A DNA stretch of 64,000 bases from Meridianimarinicoccus roseus (GCF_003172915.1 NZ_QGKU01000033.1:124001-188000); one strand, 5' to 3'; positions 42,881 to 51,121 are shown, counted from the stretch's first letter. Notes: a model not told the origin generated them from the letters alone. Numbers and translations: made by a program.

Positions 42881-43867
42881 TCAGGTCGGTTCGGACATGT
42901 CCACCGGCACTTCCAGCGTACCGGCCTTGATCGCCGCGCGCGCTTCTTCCATCGCGGGGATGGCGTCGGCGGGCACCATGCTTTCGGTATAGAGGATGTC
43001 GTTGCCGCCCTCCTTCATCAGGCAGTAGGGCGTGTAGTCGCGCGCATTCGGGCCACCCGCCTGCTTGTCCGCGACCGCTGCATCCAGCAATGGGCGGAAG
43101 TACCACATCGCGTTGGCGAAGACGGTTTCAGGGTAGCGCGGTGTGTAGTCGATCAGCGATCCGATCGCCTTGATGCCCCGTTCCTTCGCGGCGTCCGCCG
43201 TACCGATCCGTTCACCGAACAGGATGTCTGCCCCAGCGTCGATCTGCGCCAGACCCGCCTCGCGGGCCTTTGGCGGGTCGAAGAAGGTGCCGATGAAGCC
43301 GATCAGGTGTTCGGCATCGGGGCGCACCGCATCCACGCCGGCGCGGAAACCGTTGATCAGCAGGTTCACCTCGGGGATCGGGATGGCGCCGACCGACCCG
43401 AACTTGCCGGTCTCGCTCATCCGGCCGGCCAGCATACCGGCAAGGTAGGCCCCTTCGTGGTTCCATGTGCCGAACGTGCCGAAATTGTCGCCCGAGGGTT
43501 GGCCGCTCGATCCCATCAGGAAGGCGACCTGCGGATAGTCCTCCGCGATCTGGCGGATTTCGCGTTCAACGGCATAGGCCTCTCCGACGATCAGGTCCAC
43601 GCCGCTTTCGGCGTATTCACGGGCCGCGCGACCATAATCGGTCGCGGCGATGCCTTCCGAGAACACGTATTCGATCGCGCCGTCCGACGCAGCTTCGACC
43701 ATCGCGCCATGCAGGCGGGAATTCCACGCGTTCTCCACCGGGGAGGCGTGCAGCCCCGCCACCTTGAAGGTCGCCTGCCCGATCACCGGCGGCGCAGCCA
43801 GCACGAAGGTGCTTGCAGCGGCGCCTTTCAGGATGGTGCGGCGGGTCGGCCGGATCAGTGTTGCCAT
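42881..43867 (-). CDS. BMP-family ABC transporter substrate-binding protein, cytosine operon
   Basis: 328 residues. A Tat-like signal 'TRRTILKGAAASTFVLAAPP' ends near IGQA. The mature part has 'YAESGVDLIVGEAYAVEREI' and 'GAYLAGMLAGRMSETGKFGS', as in BMP/Med family proteins that bind nucleosides or bases. ATG 43867 has AGGAG 9 nt upstream. It is 28 nt downstream of the cytosine deaminase gene, so the imported ligand is probably cytosine, a cytosine-containing compound or another pyrimidine/purine base. Confidence 0.9.
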   Translation of the reverse strand: MATLIRPTRRTILKGAAASTFVLAAPPVIGQATFKVAGLHASPVENAWNSRLHGAMVEAASDGAIEYVFSEGIAATDYGRAAREYAESGVDLIVGEAYAVEREIRQIAEDYPQVAFLMGSSGQPSGDNFGTFGTWNHEGAYLAGMLAGRMSETGKFGSVGAIPIPEVNLLINGFRAGVDAVRPDAEHLIGFIGTFFDPPKAREAGLAQIDAGADILFGERIGTADAAKERGIKAIGSLIDYTPRYPETVFANAMWYFRPLLDAAVADKQAGGPNARDYTPYCLMKEGGNDILYTESMVPADAIPAMEEARAAIKAGTLEVPVDMSEPT

Positions 43868-43895
43868 GGTCTGTCTCTCCTGTTGGTCTGCTGTG

Positions 43896-45185
43896 TCATT
43901 GCGATGCGGGGGCATAGGCGGCTGGGTCCACCGAAGCCGGGCGCCCCGGCAGATCGAGGGTGGCCACCTGCGGCGGGCTTGCGGCGATCACTTTGCCTGC
44001 GCGGATCACATGGAGGCGGTTGGCACGCAGGCGGATCGCCTCGATCGGGTCGGCGGCTTGCAGGATGACCATGTCGGCACGATTGCCCACCGCGATCCCG
44101 TAACCGTCAAGCCCGATGGCACGGGCGGCGTTGACCGTGACGGCGTCGAAGCACTGTGCGATGGCGGTACGGGATGTCATCTGCGCCACATGAAGGCCCA
44201 TCGATGCGACTTCCAGCATGTCGCCGGACCCGAGCGAATACCACGGGTCCATCACGCAATCATGCCCGAAGGCGACGTTCAGCCCGGCCGCCATCAGTTC
44301 CGGCACACGCGTCTGGCCGCGCCGCTTGGGATAGACGTCATGGCGGCCCTGCAATGTGATGTTGATGAGGGGGTTCGCGACGACCTGAAGGTCAGCCTCC
44401 GCCATGAGCGGAATAAGCTTGGACACGTAATAGTTGTCCATCGAGTGCATGGAGGTGAGGTGCGAACCGACCACCCTTCCCTGCAGCCCATACCGCAGGG
44501 ACTGCGCCGCAAGCGTTTCCACATGGCGCGAATGGGGATCGTCGCTTTCATCGCAATGCAGATCCACCGGCAGGCCCCGGTCTGCGGCGATCCGGCACAG
44601 CGCTTCGACCGAGGCCGCGCCGTCTGCCATCGTCCGTTCGAAATGCGGGATGCCGCCCACGACGTCCAGCCCCATGTCGAGCGCACGGTCGAGAAGCTCC
44701 ACGGCGCCGGGGCTGCGCAGGTAGCCATCCTGCGGAAAGGCCACGAGTTGCAAGTCGATGTAGGGGCGGACCTGTTCTCGAACGGCGATCATCGCCTCGG
44801 CGGTAAGTAGGCGCGGGTCGGACACGTCGACATGGCTGCGGATCGCAAGCAGCCCCTTCGAGGCGGCAAGGTCGCAATATCGCAAGGCGCGATCGACCAG
44901 CCCGTCGAAAGTCAGAATCGGCTTCAATTCGCCCCAAAGCCCGATGCCTTCCAGCAAGGTGCCTGACCGGTTCATCCGAGGCATGCCAAGCGACAGTGTC
45001 GCGTCCATGTGGAAGTGCGGATCCACGAAAGGGGGACTGACAAGCCGACCATGAGCGGCGATGCGGGTGCCCGCCTCGGCGGCAACGCCGGGTTCAAGCG
45101 CTGCAATGCGCCCGCCTGATACCGCTATGTCCATGTTTCGCCGCCCGTCCGGCAGCGTCGCCCCTTCCACGATCAGATCGAACAT
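43896..45185 (-). CDS. codA: cytosine deaminase-like amidohydrolase (CodA family)
   Basis: 429 residues, close to E. coli CodA (427) and alignable with it over the full length from memory. Metal ligands are all present: His57 and His59 ('DPHFHMD'), His210 with Glu213 ('DLHCDESDD'), His242 ('GSHLTSMHS') and Asp309 ('FGHDCVMDPW'). Gln152 in 'VAFPQDG' matches the base-binding Gln. One difference: the residue after the metal Asp, Asp314 in CodA, is Cys310 here. This site affects base preference, so isoguanine, methylcytosine or another base is possible. ATG 45185 was chosen; it is the first gene of the importer operon. Confidence 0.86.
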   Translation of the reverse strand: MFDLIVEGATLPDGRRNMDIAVSGGRIAALEPGVAAEAGTRIAAHGRLVSPPFVDPHFHMDATLSLGMPRMNRSGTLLEGIGLWGELKPILTFDGLVDRALRYCDLAASKGLLAIRSHVDVSDPRLLTAEAMIAVREQVRPYIDLQLVAFPQDGYLRSPGAVELLDRALDMGLDVVGGIPHFERTMADGAASVEALCRIAADRGLPVDLHCDESDDPHSRHVETLAAQSLRYGLQGRVVGSHLTSMHSMDNYYVSKLIPLMAEADLQVVANPLINITLQGRHDVYPKRRGQTRVPELMAAGLNVAFGHDCVMDPWYSLGSGDMLEVASMGLHVAQMTSRTAIAQCFDAVTVNAARAIGLDGYGIAVGNRADMVILQAADPIEAIRLRANRLHVIRAGKVIAASPPQVATLDLPGRPASVDPAAYAPASQ

Positions 45186-45338
45186 GCCTGTCCCTGCCCT
45201 TCCACGCTGCTGTCGGGGGTTCCGACGTGCAGCATCATCCGCCCGGCCACGGTATTGCAACCCTGCCCCATCTTGCGGGCGCCCGATTCTTCATCGGCGC
45301 ACATAAATGCAGCAATCTCTGCGCCGCACCGCCCCAGA

Positions 45339-46391
45339 CTAGAGACCCAGCATCGCCCGGTTCGCCGCATCGTCGGTTCCGGCCCCGGCAAAATCATCGA
45401 ACGCCTTTTCGGTCACGCGGATGATGTGATCCCTCACGAAGGCAGCGCCCTCCCGCGCGCCGTCCTCGGGGTGCTTCATGCAGCATTCCCATTCGACCAC
45501 GGCCCATCCGTCGAAGCCGTATTGGGTCAGCTTGGAGAAGACTGCGCCGAAATCGACCTGCCCATCGCCGGGGCTGCGGAACCGTCCGGCGCGGTTCACC
45601 CACGACTGGTAGCCGCCGTAGACACCCTGCCGCCCAGTTGGGTTAAACTCGGCGTCCTTGACGTGAAACATCCCGATCCGCTCGTGATATATATCAATAT
45701 TATCAATATAATCAAGAGCTTGTAAGACATAGTGAGATGGGTCGTACAGCATTCGTGCACGGGCGTGGCCCTGCACGCGTTCCAAGAACATCTCGAAGCT
45801 GATGCCGTCGTGCAAATCCTCGCCCGGGTGGATTTCATAGCAGATGTCGACGCCGCAGTCTTCGGCGTGATCCAGCAGCGGGCGCCAGCGGCGCGCCAGT
45901 TCGTCGAACGCCGCCTCGACCAGACCTGCCGGGCGCTGCGGCCACGGGTAGACATAGGGCCAAGCCAGCGCCCCGGAGAAACTCGCCATCGCGGTCAGGC
46001 CGAGATTGGCCGACGCGCTCAGCGCCTTTTTCACCTGGTCCACCGCCCAGGCCTGCCGCGCCGCCGGATTTCCATGCACCGATGGCGCCGCGAACCCGTC
46101 GAAGGCGATGTCATAGGCCGGGTGCACGGCCACCAGCTGTCCCTGAAGATGGGTGCTGAGTTCGGTGACGGTGATGCCATGTTCGGCAGCCTGGCCCTTG
46201 AAGGTGTCGCAGTAGTCCTTGGATCGCGCCGCTGCCTCCAGATCGAACAGGCGCGAATCCCAACTCGGCACCTGAACGCCCGCATAGCCGCATTCTGCCG
46301 CCCAATGGGTGATGGCAGGCCAGGAATTGAACGGCGCGTCATCCCCGGCGAATTGCGCCAGGAACAGCCCGGGGCCCTTGATTGTCTTCAT
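45339..46391 (-). CDS. sugar phosphate isomerase/epimerase-family TIM-barrel protein
   Basis: 350 residues of the AP-endonuclease-2 / xylose-isomerase-like TIM-barrel superfamily. Metal-binding acidic and His positions are recognisable in 'ICYEIHPGEDLHDG' (about 183-196), 'DPSHYVLQ' (about 215) and 'MFHVKDAEF' (about 240). These proteins isomerise or epimerise sugars and inositol-derived ketones. ATG 46391 has GGGAGGG upstream. It follows the LacI regulator gene by 36 nt and is probably under its control. The coding sequence has an abrupt A/T-rich patch at 45685-45716 (see repeat). The substrate is unknown. Confidence 0.82.
   Translation of the reverse strand: MKTIKGPGLFLAQFAGDDAPFNSWPAITHWAAECGYAGVQVPSWDSRLFDLEAAARSKDYCDTFKGQAAEHGITVTELSTHLQGQLVAVHPAYDIAFDGFAAPSVHGNPAARQAWAVDQVKKALSASANLGLTAMASFSGALAWPYVYPWPQRPAGLVEAAFDELARRWRPLLDHAEDCGVDICYEIHPGEDLHDGISFEMFLERVQGHARARMLYDPSHYVLQALDYIDNIDIYHERIGMFHVKDAEFNPTGRQGVYGGYQSWVNRAGRFRSPGDGQVDFGAVFSKLTQYGFDGWAVVEWECCMKHPEDGAREGAAFVRDHIIRVTEKAFDDFAGAGTDDAANRAMLGL
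45686..45716. repeat. A/T-rich 9-bp tandem repeat inside the isomerase gene
   Basis: On the coding strand three consecutive 9-mers TTGATTATA, TTGATAATA and TTGATATAT occur. They include a GATATATATC palindrome (45686-45695) and rare ATA codons, in an otherwise GC-rich gene. They encode a D-Y-I / D-N-I / D-I-Y run just before the metal-binding 'YHERIGMFHVKDAEF'. Confidence 0.75.
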
Positions 46392-46427
46392 GTCTTTCCC
46401 TCCCTCAGTGGTTGCGCACCGGCCTTG

Positions 46428-47456
46428 TCACGGCAGGTTTTCGCGCAGGATGATCTCGATTCTGATGCGTTCCTGCGATGCAAGGATTTCGCGCCCATCG
46501 CAGCGGGCCTGCAGGACCCGGATAGCACTACGCACCAGGTGGCCGGTGTTCTGCGTGATGATCGCATCCAATTCACCAGCCAGAAGCGCGGCGCGCGTGA
46601 GGGGCGTCAGTTCATGGGCGATGACCACGAGTCGCGCCAGACGTCCCTTCTCGCGGAGCGCATCGATCAGGGCGCCATTGCCGGTGGACAGCGAATAGAC
46701 GCCGACGATATCGGACCTTGCCGCAAAGGCATTTTGCAGGATCGCCGCCATGCGCTGCGGGTCGTCATGGGCCTCTAGCGTAGGAAGGCAGTGCACCGCA
46801 GGAAACTCGGTGCCGATCAGGCTGTCGAAACCGAAGCGACGTTCAAGGCTGTCGCGCGCCCGGATCGAACTTGCGACCACCAGTACCGGCCCTCCGGATG
46901 GGGGCAGGAACCGGCCCATCAGCCGGGCTGCGGTGCGCCCGGCCGCGTCATTGTCGATCCCGACGAAATGATCGCGGTCGGATTGCGGTTGGTCCGCGAC
47001 CAGCGCCACGACCGGGGTACCGCCGCGGCGAAGCCGGGCCACCGCATCGCGCACTTGCGGACTTTCCGGCGCCATCACTGCCACCCCGTCGACCTTGCCC
47101 GCGCCAAGAGCGACAAGCGTGGCGGCAAGCGCATGGGGATCATGCACCGGCACATGACACACCTCAAGCATCACACGGTCGGTCAACTGGCTTTCGCGGG
47201 CCTCCTCCAGCGCGGAAAGGATGGTTCCAACGAACCGGCTCTGGCCGTCTGGCAGAAGAAAGGCGAAGCGGTAAACCCGGCGCCGGGCAAGGTTGGCCGC
47301 GCCCTGGTCACGCACATAGCCGATGGCGCGGATCGCTTCCTCGACACGTGCAACGGTTTGCTTGCGCACCCCCGGCCGCGCGTTCAAGACCCGGTCCACC
47401 GTTGCGAGGCTCACACCGGCATGCCGCGCGATATCGTGCACAGTGGGTCGTACCAT
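46428..47456 (-). CDS. LacI-family transcriptional regulator
   Basis: 342 residues. The N-terminal LacI helix-turn-helix 'TVHDIARHAGVSLATVDRVL' with hinge helix 'GAANLARRR' is followed by a periplasmic-binding-like domain (about 65-335) that binds a sugar-type effector. It is followed by the isomerase gene in the same direction and probably controls it. A transporter gene usually found with such pairs is absent here, so the locus may be a remnant or may act with genes elsewhere. Confidence 0.88.
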   Translation of the reverse strand: MVRPTVHDIARHAGVSLATVDRVLNARPGVRKQTVARVEEAIRAIGYVRDQGAANLARRRVYRFAFLLPDGQSRFVGTILSALEEARESQLTDRVMLEVCHVPVHDPHALAATLVALGAGKVDGVAVMAPESPQVRDAVARLRRGGTPVVALVADQPQSDRDHFVGIDNDAAGRTAARLMGRFLPPSGGPVLVVASSIRARDSLERRFGFDSLIGTEFPAVHCLPTLEAHDDPQRMAAILQNAFAARSDIVGVYSLSTGNGALIDALREKGRLARLVVIAHELTPLTRAALLAGELDAIITQNTGHLVRSAIRVLQARCDGREILASQERIRIEIILRENLP

Positions 47457-47576
47457 CGCGGACAGCGCCCCCTTCCCTCTTGCGCAAGGTTAGATCGCCT
47501 CGTTGAGGTACGTCAATCAGTGATCGACCGACGTGCTGCCGCGCCGACTTGCCCGGGCCATGGATCCCCACATATC

Positions 47577-47589
47577 GTTATACTATAAC
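47577..47589. promoter_or_regulatory. GTTATA-C-TATAAC palindrome beyond the parB stop codon
   Basis: A 13-bp perfect palindrome in the A/T-rich end of the 140-nt gap between the LacI gene and parB, 7 nt past the parB stop. It could be a regulatory or partition-related site. It has no GC stem, so it is not a usual terminator. Confidence 0.3.
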
Positions 47590-47596
47590 ATAAAAT

Positions 47597-48688
47597 CTAG
47601 CCATCCAGCCCCTGAAGAAAGCGCGCGACGGCATCTTCCAGCTTCTTGCGCTCCAACGCCGAGAAGTCAGCGTCACCGCGCAACTCCAGCCGCCCTTGCG
47701 AAGCCGTACACTTGATCGGACCAAGCGCGCTTTGCACTTGGAACGTTGTCCGCGCGGGCCGCGCGGTCGCTGGCTTGCGCGTTGAACGGTTCCCCGCGGG
47801 GAACCGCTTTTCAGACTCGGCGTCTGCTTCACAGAACTGTCGCAGCAACTCAAGCTCCTGTTCCGCGGTGCGCGCACCGTTTCCAATCAGAAGGGCCTCG
47901 AGTTCATGCAAGCTTTCCGGTTCGTCCTCGAGCTTTTTGCGCAAGCTCAAGCCAAGCGCGCGCGGGATCGCGTTAGGGTGCTCCAGTCGCGGGCCAACCA
48001 TCGCAAGCATCTTTGCAAAAGCGCGGATATAACTGCGCTTCTGCTTGCCGGCCGAGCCGAAGAGCGTCTGCACAGCCTCGTCCAGCGAGGTCGCCGATGT
48101 CTCCACGTCGTCGGCATACGCCTGCGCCAGCGCAGCCATCTCCGCGAAGCTGACATCGGACCGGATCAGGTTCTCATCCACCATCCGGCGATACAGCGTG
48201 TCGAGGGTTTCGCCCTGCTCCATCACGACAGCCGGGATCTCCGCATATCCGCCGCCGGGCGTGCTCTCGTCTAGACGGCGATAGGCCGACAAGCGCCGCA
48301 AGCCCTGCACCAGCTCAAACCCGTCATCCGACCGCTCGACTTGGATCGGATTTGACAAACCGATCGCGCGGATACTGTCGCACAGTTCCTGCAGGCCCTC
48401 GGGATCAACCTCCCGCCGGTCGCGGGTCAACTTGCTCGTGCGGATACTGTCCAGCGGAACCCGCTGCATGACAAGCCCCTGCCCCTTTAGCCGCACGAAT
48501 TCATGAGCAAGCGCGTCGTTCTCGTCCCGGATTGCTTTCTCGGCCTCGGCACGTGCACGCAATGAATCCGCATTTTCTCGCACAGCGCTGGCCATCGGCC
48601 CCCTGCGCACGTCCGTGATGGGTTCGGGCTGAGGCGCTGCCGCCTCCTCGGGCATCTCGATGTCGAACATCCTGCGCTTGCGGCTCAT
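47597..48688 (-). CDS. parB: ParB/RepB-family plasmid partition protein
   Basis: 363 residues. A ParB N-domain is visible: 'VPLDSIRTSKLTRDRR' (about 77-92), 'LCDSIRAIGLSNPIQVERSD', 'LVQGLRRLSAYRRLDE' (about 126-141). A HTH-type middle part follows ('ENLIRSDVSFAEMAALAQAY', about 171-190). ParB binds centromere-like sites and is moved by ParA to segregate replicon copies. ATG 48688 overlaps the parA stop (ATGA). Its coding region contains a 20-bp palindrome (47787-47806) shared with parA, a likely binding site. Confidence 0.9.
   Translation of the reverse strand: MSRKRRMFDIEMPEEAAAPQPEPITDVRRGPMASAVRENADSLRARAEAEKAIRDENDALAHEFVRLKGQGLVMQRVPLDSIRTSKLTRDRREVDPEGLQELCDSIRAIGLSNPIQVERSDDGFELVQGLRRLSAYRRLDESTPGGGYAEIPAVVMEQGETLDTLYRRMVDENLIRSDVSFAEMAALAQAYADDVETSATSLDEAVQTLFGSAGKQKRSYIRAFAKMLAMVGPRLEHPNAIPRALGLSLRKKLEDEPESLHELEALLIGNGARTAEQELELLRQFCEADAESEKRFPAGNRSTRKPATARPARTTFQVQSALGPIKCTASQGRLELRGDADFSALERKKLEDAVARFLQGLDG
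47787..47806. repeat. parS-like palindrome inside parB
   Basis: Perfect 20-bp palindrome CGGTTCCCCGCGGGGAACCG. Its 16-bp core GTTCCCCGCGGGGAAC recurs exactly in parA at 48994-49009. This is the size and form expected of a ParB-binding centromere site. Confidence 0.65.
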
Positions 48689-49995
48689 GCCTTGTCCTCC
48701 ATCTCATCCCACGCCTTGATCAACGTCTCGCGAAACTCGCCATAGGCTCGGTCGAATGTTGCCCTCGCTCGCCGCCAGGTCTCACGAGTCATGTTGCGGT
48801 AGTCGATTTCATAGACCGAACTGAGGAAACGTCCGGACTGTTCCACTGCACGTGTCAGCTCGATCGGGTGCTCCGCCAGGCGGTCGCCGAACACCTTTCC
48901 GAACGCATCATACATCGCGCGATGCAGGTCGTTGCCAGGTTCAAAACGGGTCAGAAGAAAGCGCACATCCAGAAACGCTTTTGGGGATCCGGCGTTCCCC
49001 GCGGGGAACGACACCTGGCTGAACCCGGCGTCCAGATCTTCCAAAGCCTCGCTCAACTGGCCGATGAAACTGGTGGTGCTGTCATACTCCCAGTAGCCAG
49101 GACCAGACGGAACATAGAGTACGTCCGCCGCAAAGACGGCGTTCATTGACTGATAGCCAATCGCAGGCGGACAGTCGAAAATGATCAAGTCATAGCTGTC
49201 GTCGGGAATCTGGTCGAGATAGCGAGCGACCGCCGCGAAGAAGGACCAATCAGGATTTAGGTGCCGATACTGCGCCGACGCGAATTCAACGAAGGCCGCA
49301 TTGGCACAAGACGGAATGATATCGATGGTCGGCCAGCTCGTCGCCTGAATGAAATCCGCGACGCGAAGATCCTCCAGACCCATGTCCCGAACCGACGCGG
49401 GCAGACGCCTCTGGGGCAGGGCGGTTCCACTGGCAGCACCGGTTACTGCACTGTTCATCCGGTCCGTCTCCCGGATAAGATCACGCGCCATGATGCCCCA
49501 GACGGTGTGATCCTCGCTCACATCGCTCAGCCCCATGGAATGGCTCAGGGTCGCTTGCGGATCGAAATCCACACACAGAACACGGTAGCCATCCAGCGCC
49601 GCAGCGTGGGCGAAGTGCAGCGCTACCGTAGACTTGCCGGCCCCGCCCTTGAAGTTGGCGATTGCAGCACGGATTGCGCGCTTGCCCTGTGGCCTGGGCG
49701 GAAGCAGCGTCTTGCGGTTAATCTTCATACGACGGCGCAACTCGTTGATCTCCTCAAGAGAGAACCAACGCTGACGGCCATCCTCCTCAACCTCGCCGGC
49801 AGGCAGGCTGGGATCCGCCGCCAGCCTCCCGCGGAACGTCGACTGGTTGACCCTGAATATCAGTTCCGACACCTCCCATGAGGAAAACCGGCGCAGTGTC
49901 TTCTCCAGTTCCGGTGAATAGGTCTGCCTGCGGATCCAACCCTGAAGCTTCAGCGATTGTGCCTGCAGCGCCTGCAAGTCCTGATAGGTGTACAT
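48685..49995 (-). CDS. parA: ParA-family plasmid partition ATPase with N-terminal HTH region
   Basis: 436 residues, the long (type Ia) form. The N-terminal about 110 residues include a MerR-like segment 'SSWEVSELIFRVNQSTFRGR' for autoregulation, followed by 'RWFSLEEINELRRRM'. The ATPase domain has deviant Walker A 'NFKGGAGKSTVALHFAHAAA' (about 114-133), 'CVDFDPQATLSHSMG' (Walker A') and Walker B 'DLIIFDCPPAIGYQ' (about 268). It separates replicon copies together with ParB. ATG 49995 faces the replicase gene across a 436-nt region. Confidence 0.92.
   Translation of the reverse strand: MYTYQDLQALQAQSLKLQGWIRRQTYSPELEKTLRRFSSWEVSELIFRVNQSTFRGRLAADPSLPAGEVEEDGRQRWFSLEEINELRRRMKINRKTLLPPRPQGKRAIRAAIANFKGGAGKSTVALHFAHAAALDGYRVLCVDFDPQATLSHSMGLSDVSEDHTVWGIMARDLIRETDRMNSAVTGAASGTALPQRRLPASVRDMGLEDLRVADFIQATSWPTIDIIPSCANAAFVEFASAQYRHLNPDWSFFAAVARYLDQIPDDSYDLIIFDCPPAIGYQSMNAVFAADVLYVPSGPGYWEYDSTTSFIGQLSEALEDLDAGFSQVSFPAGNAGSPKAFLDVRFLLTRFEPGNDLHRAMYDAFGKVFGDRLAEHPIELTRAVEQSGRFLSSVYEIDYRNMTRETWRRARATFDRAYGEFRETLIKAWDEMEDKA
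48993..49010. repeat. parS-like palindrome inside parA
   Basis: Perfect 18-bp palindrome CGTTCCCCGCGGGGAACG with the same 16-bp core as the site in parB. No third copy was noticed elsewhere in the window. Confidence 0.65.
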
Positions 49996-50005
49996 CGTGC
50001 CTCAC

Positions 50006-50431
50006 TAGACGTTATTTCTGCTCTTCTCCTGAAATACGCCGATTAGACAAAATAGGCAAAAGGGAATATCGTTACTTTCATCGGAATGCGATATTTCCGC
50101 AAAGTCCTATGTCGGCACGAGTTTCTGCCGAATCAGTTATCTCCGTTGATGCCGCCACGAGATAGAGTGGCATAGCCGAAAGAGGGGACAAAATACCTGC
50201 TCCTCGGCATAAAGGGGGGACAGGAATGACGACAAGGGGGACAAACTGAGTGTCCCCCATTACCAATGAACCCAATTTTTAATTCCATTTCTGGATCGAT
50301 CTGCCCTGTTCCGCTATCGAGGATTGACTCATCAAAGTTTTGGACGTTAAATCCAGAAACAATCGGAAAAGCGTCCTAAGCAACAAGGGCGCAGGGGTAA
50401 CAGCCCCAAGAGGCAGAGCAGGAGCAGGCCA
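50006..50431. other. non-coding region between parA and rep: probable origin and promoters
   Basis: No gene is visible here. The stretch is noticeably more A/T-rich than the rest of the window. It contains an inverted repeat AATATCG/CGATATT (50065-50071, 50089-50095) near the parA promoter side and iteron-like GGGGACA repeats in the middle. An A/T-rich segment (50270-50350, AATTTTTAATTCC) that could melt lies on the rep side. This layout fits a replication origin with divergent promoters (inference). Confidence 0.6.
50184..50258. repeat. iteron-like GGGGACA repeats with a terminal inverted copy
   Basis: Direct copies occur at 50184-50190 (GGGGACA), 50215-50222 and 50236-50243 (both GGGGGACA), 32 and 21 nt apart by their right ends, close to whole helical turns. 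An inverted copy TGTCCCCC at 50251-50258 makes an 8-bp stem with the third copy around AACTGAG. These are candidate binding sites for the adjacent replicase. Confidence 0.6.
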
Positions 50432-51121
50432 ATGCTGGCCACGCGACCATTAAGGCAGGGTTCTGCCTCCAAGAAGTACGACGTGTTGACGGCTCTCGGC
50501 GTCCATGCATGTGCGGGAAGTAAATTCCAGCAACGGCTTATCCTACGGTTCATGACCGCGATCACGGCCAGATACAATTGGCAGCGCGACGAACTGACGA
50601 TGGGTAGAACGGAACTCGCTCGCCTGTGGCAAGTCGACGAACGCACAGTGAAACGGGAGCTGGCCAAATTGAAGGCATGCGGCTGGTTATGCGTGAAACG
50701 GCCGGCGGCGCGGGGCAGGGTGACAGCCTATTCCATCGACTGGGACCGCATCCTGTCAGATACCCGCCCCTGCTGGGACTATGTGGGGTCTGACTTCACA
50801 ACCAGACTGTCCACACTGGCGGGTGCGGCTCAACCGGCCGACCAGCCGGACCGTACTGTCATTGCTTTTCCGGCAGCCGCTTCTCCAAGCGACACCGAAT
50901 GGGACCATGCTCTCGCGCTTCTGCACCGCGCGGACCCCGCCTTTCACGCCAATTGGTTGGCCAGCGTCCAGCGCCGGGCTCTCAGCCAAGGCATCCTTGA
51001 ACTCGAAGCGCCAACCGCGTTCCAGGCCGAATACCTCAACACTCATGCAGGGGCCCGGATCACTCGCGCGGTCCAAACCTTCGCGCCACAGGTTCACAGG
51101 GTGATCGTTCGTCCGGCATAA
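50432..51121 (+). CDS. DnaA-like plasmid replication initiator
   Basis: 229 residues. The N-terminal half holds a winged-helix DNA-binding region ('MGRTELARLWQVDERTVKRE', about 67-86, then 'ELAKLKACGWLCVKRPAARG'). The C-terminal 70 residues ('WDHALALLHRADPAFHANWL', 'LELEAPTAFQAEYLNTHAG') match the small N-terminal interaction domain of DnaA. That combination defines the DnaA-like replicases of Rhodobacterales plasmids; there is no AAA+ ATPase domain. It is transcribed away from parA, with iteron-like repeats upstream. ATG 50432 follows GGAGCAGG. Its job is to open the origin and recruit the host replisome. Confidence 0.85.
   Translation: MLATRPLRQGSASKKYDVLTALGVHACAGSKFQQRLILRFMTAITARYNWQRDELTMGRTELARLWQVDERTVKRELAKLKACGWLCVKRPAARGRVTAYSIDWDRILSDTRPCWDYVGSDFTTRLSTLAGAAQPADQPDRTVIAFPAAASPSDTEWDHALALLHRADPAFHANWLASVQRRALSQGILELEAPTAFQAEYLNTHAGARITRAVQTFAPQVHRVIVRPA

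Noticed and set aside
45173-45397. 74-codon minus-strand frame upstream of codA
   Set aside because: It overlaps both codA and the isomerase end, lacks a ribosome site and resembles no family; treated as non-coding spacer.
50236-50258. Rho-independent terminator in the origin region
   Set aside because: The 8-bp hairpin is not followed by a T-run on either strand and its arms are copies of the upstream direct repeats, so iteron function fits better.
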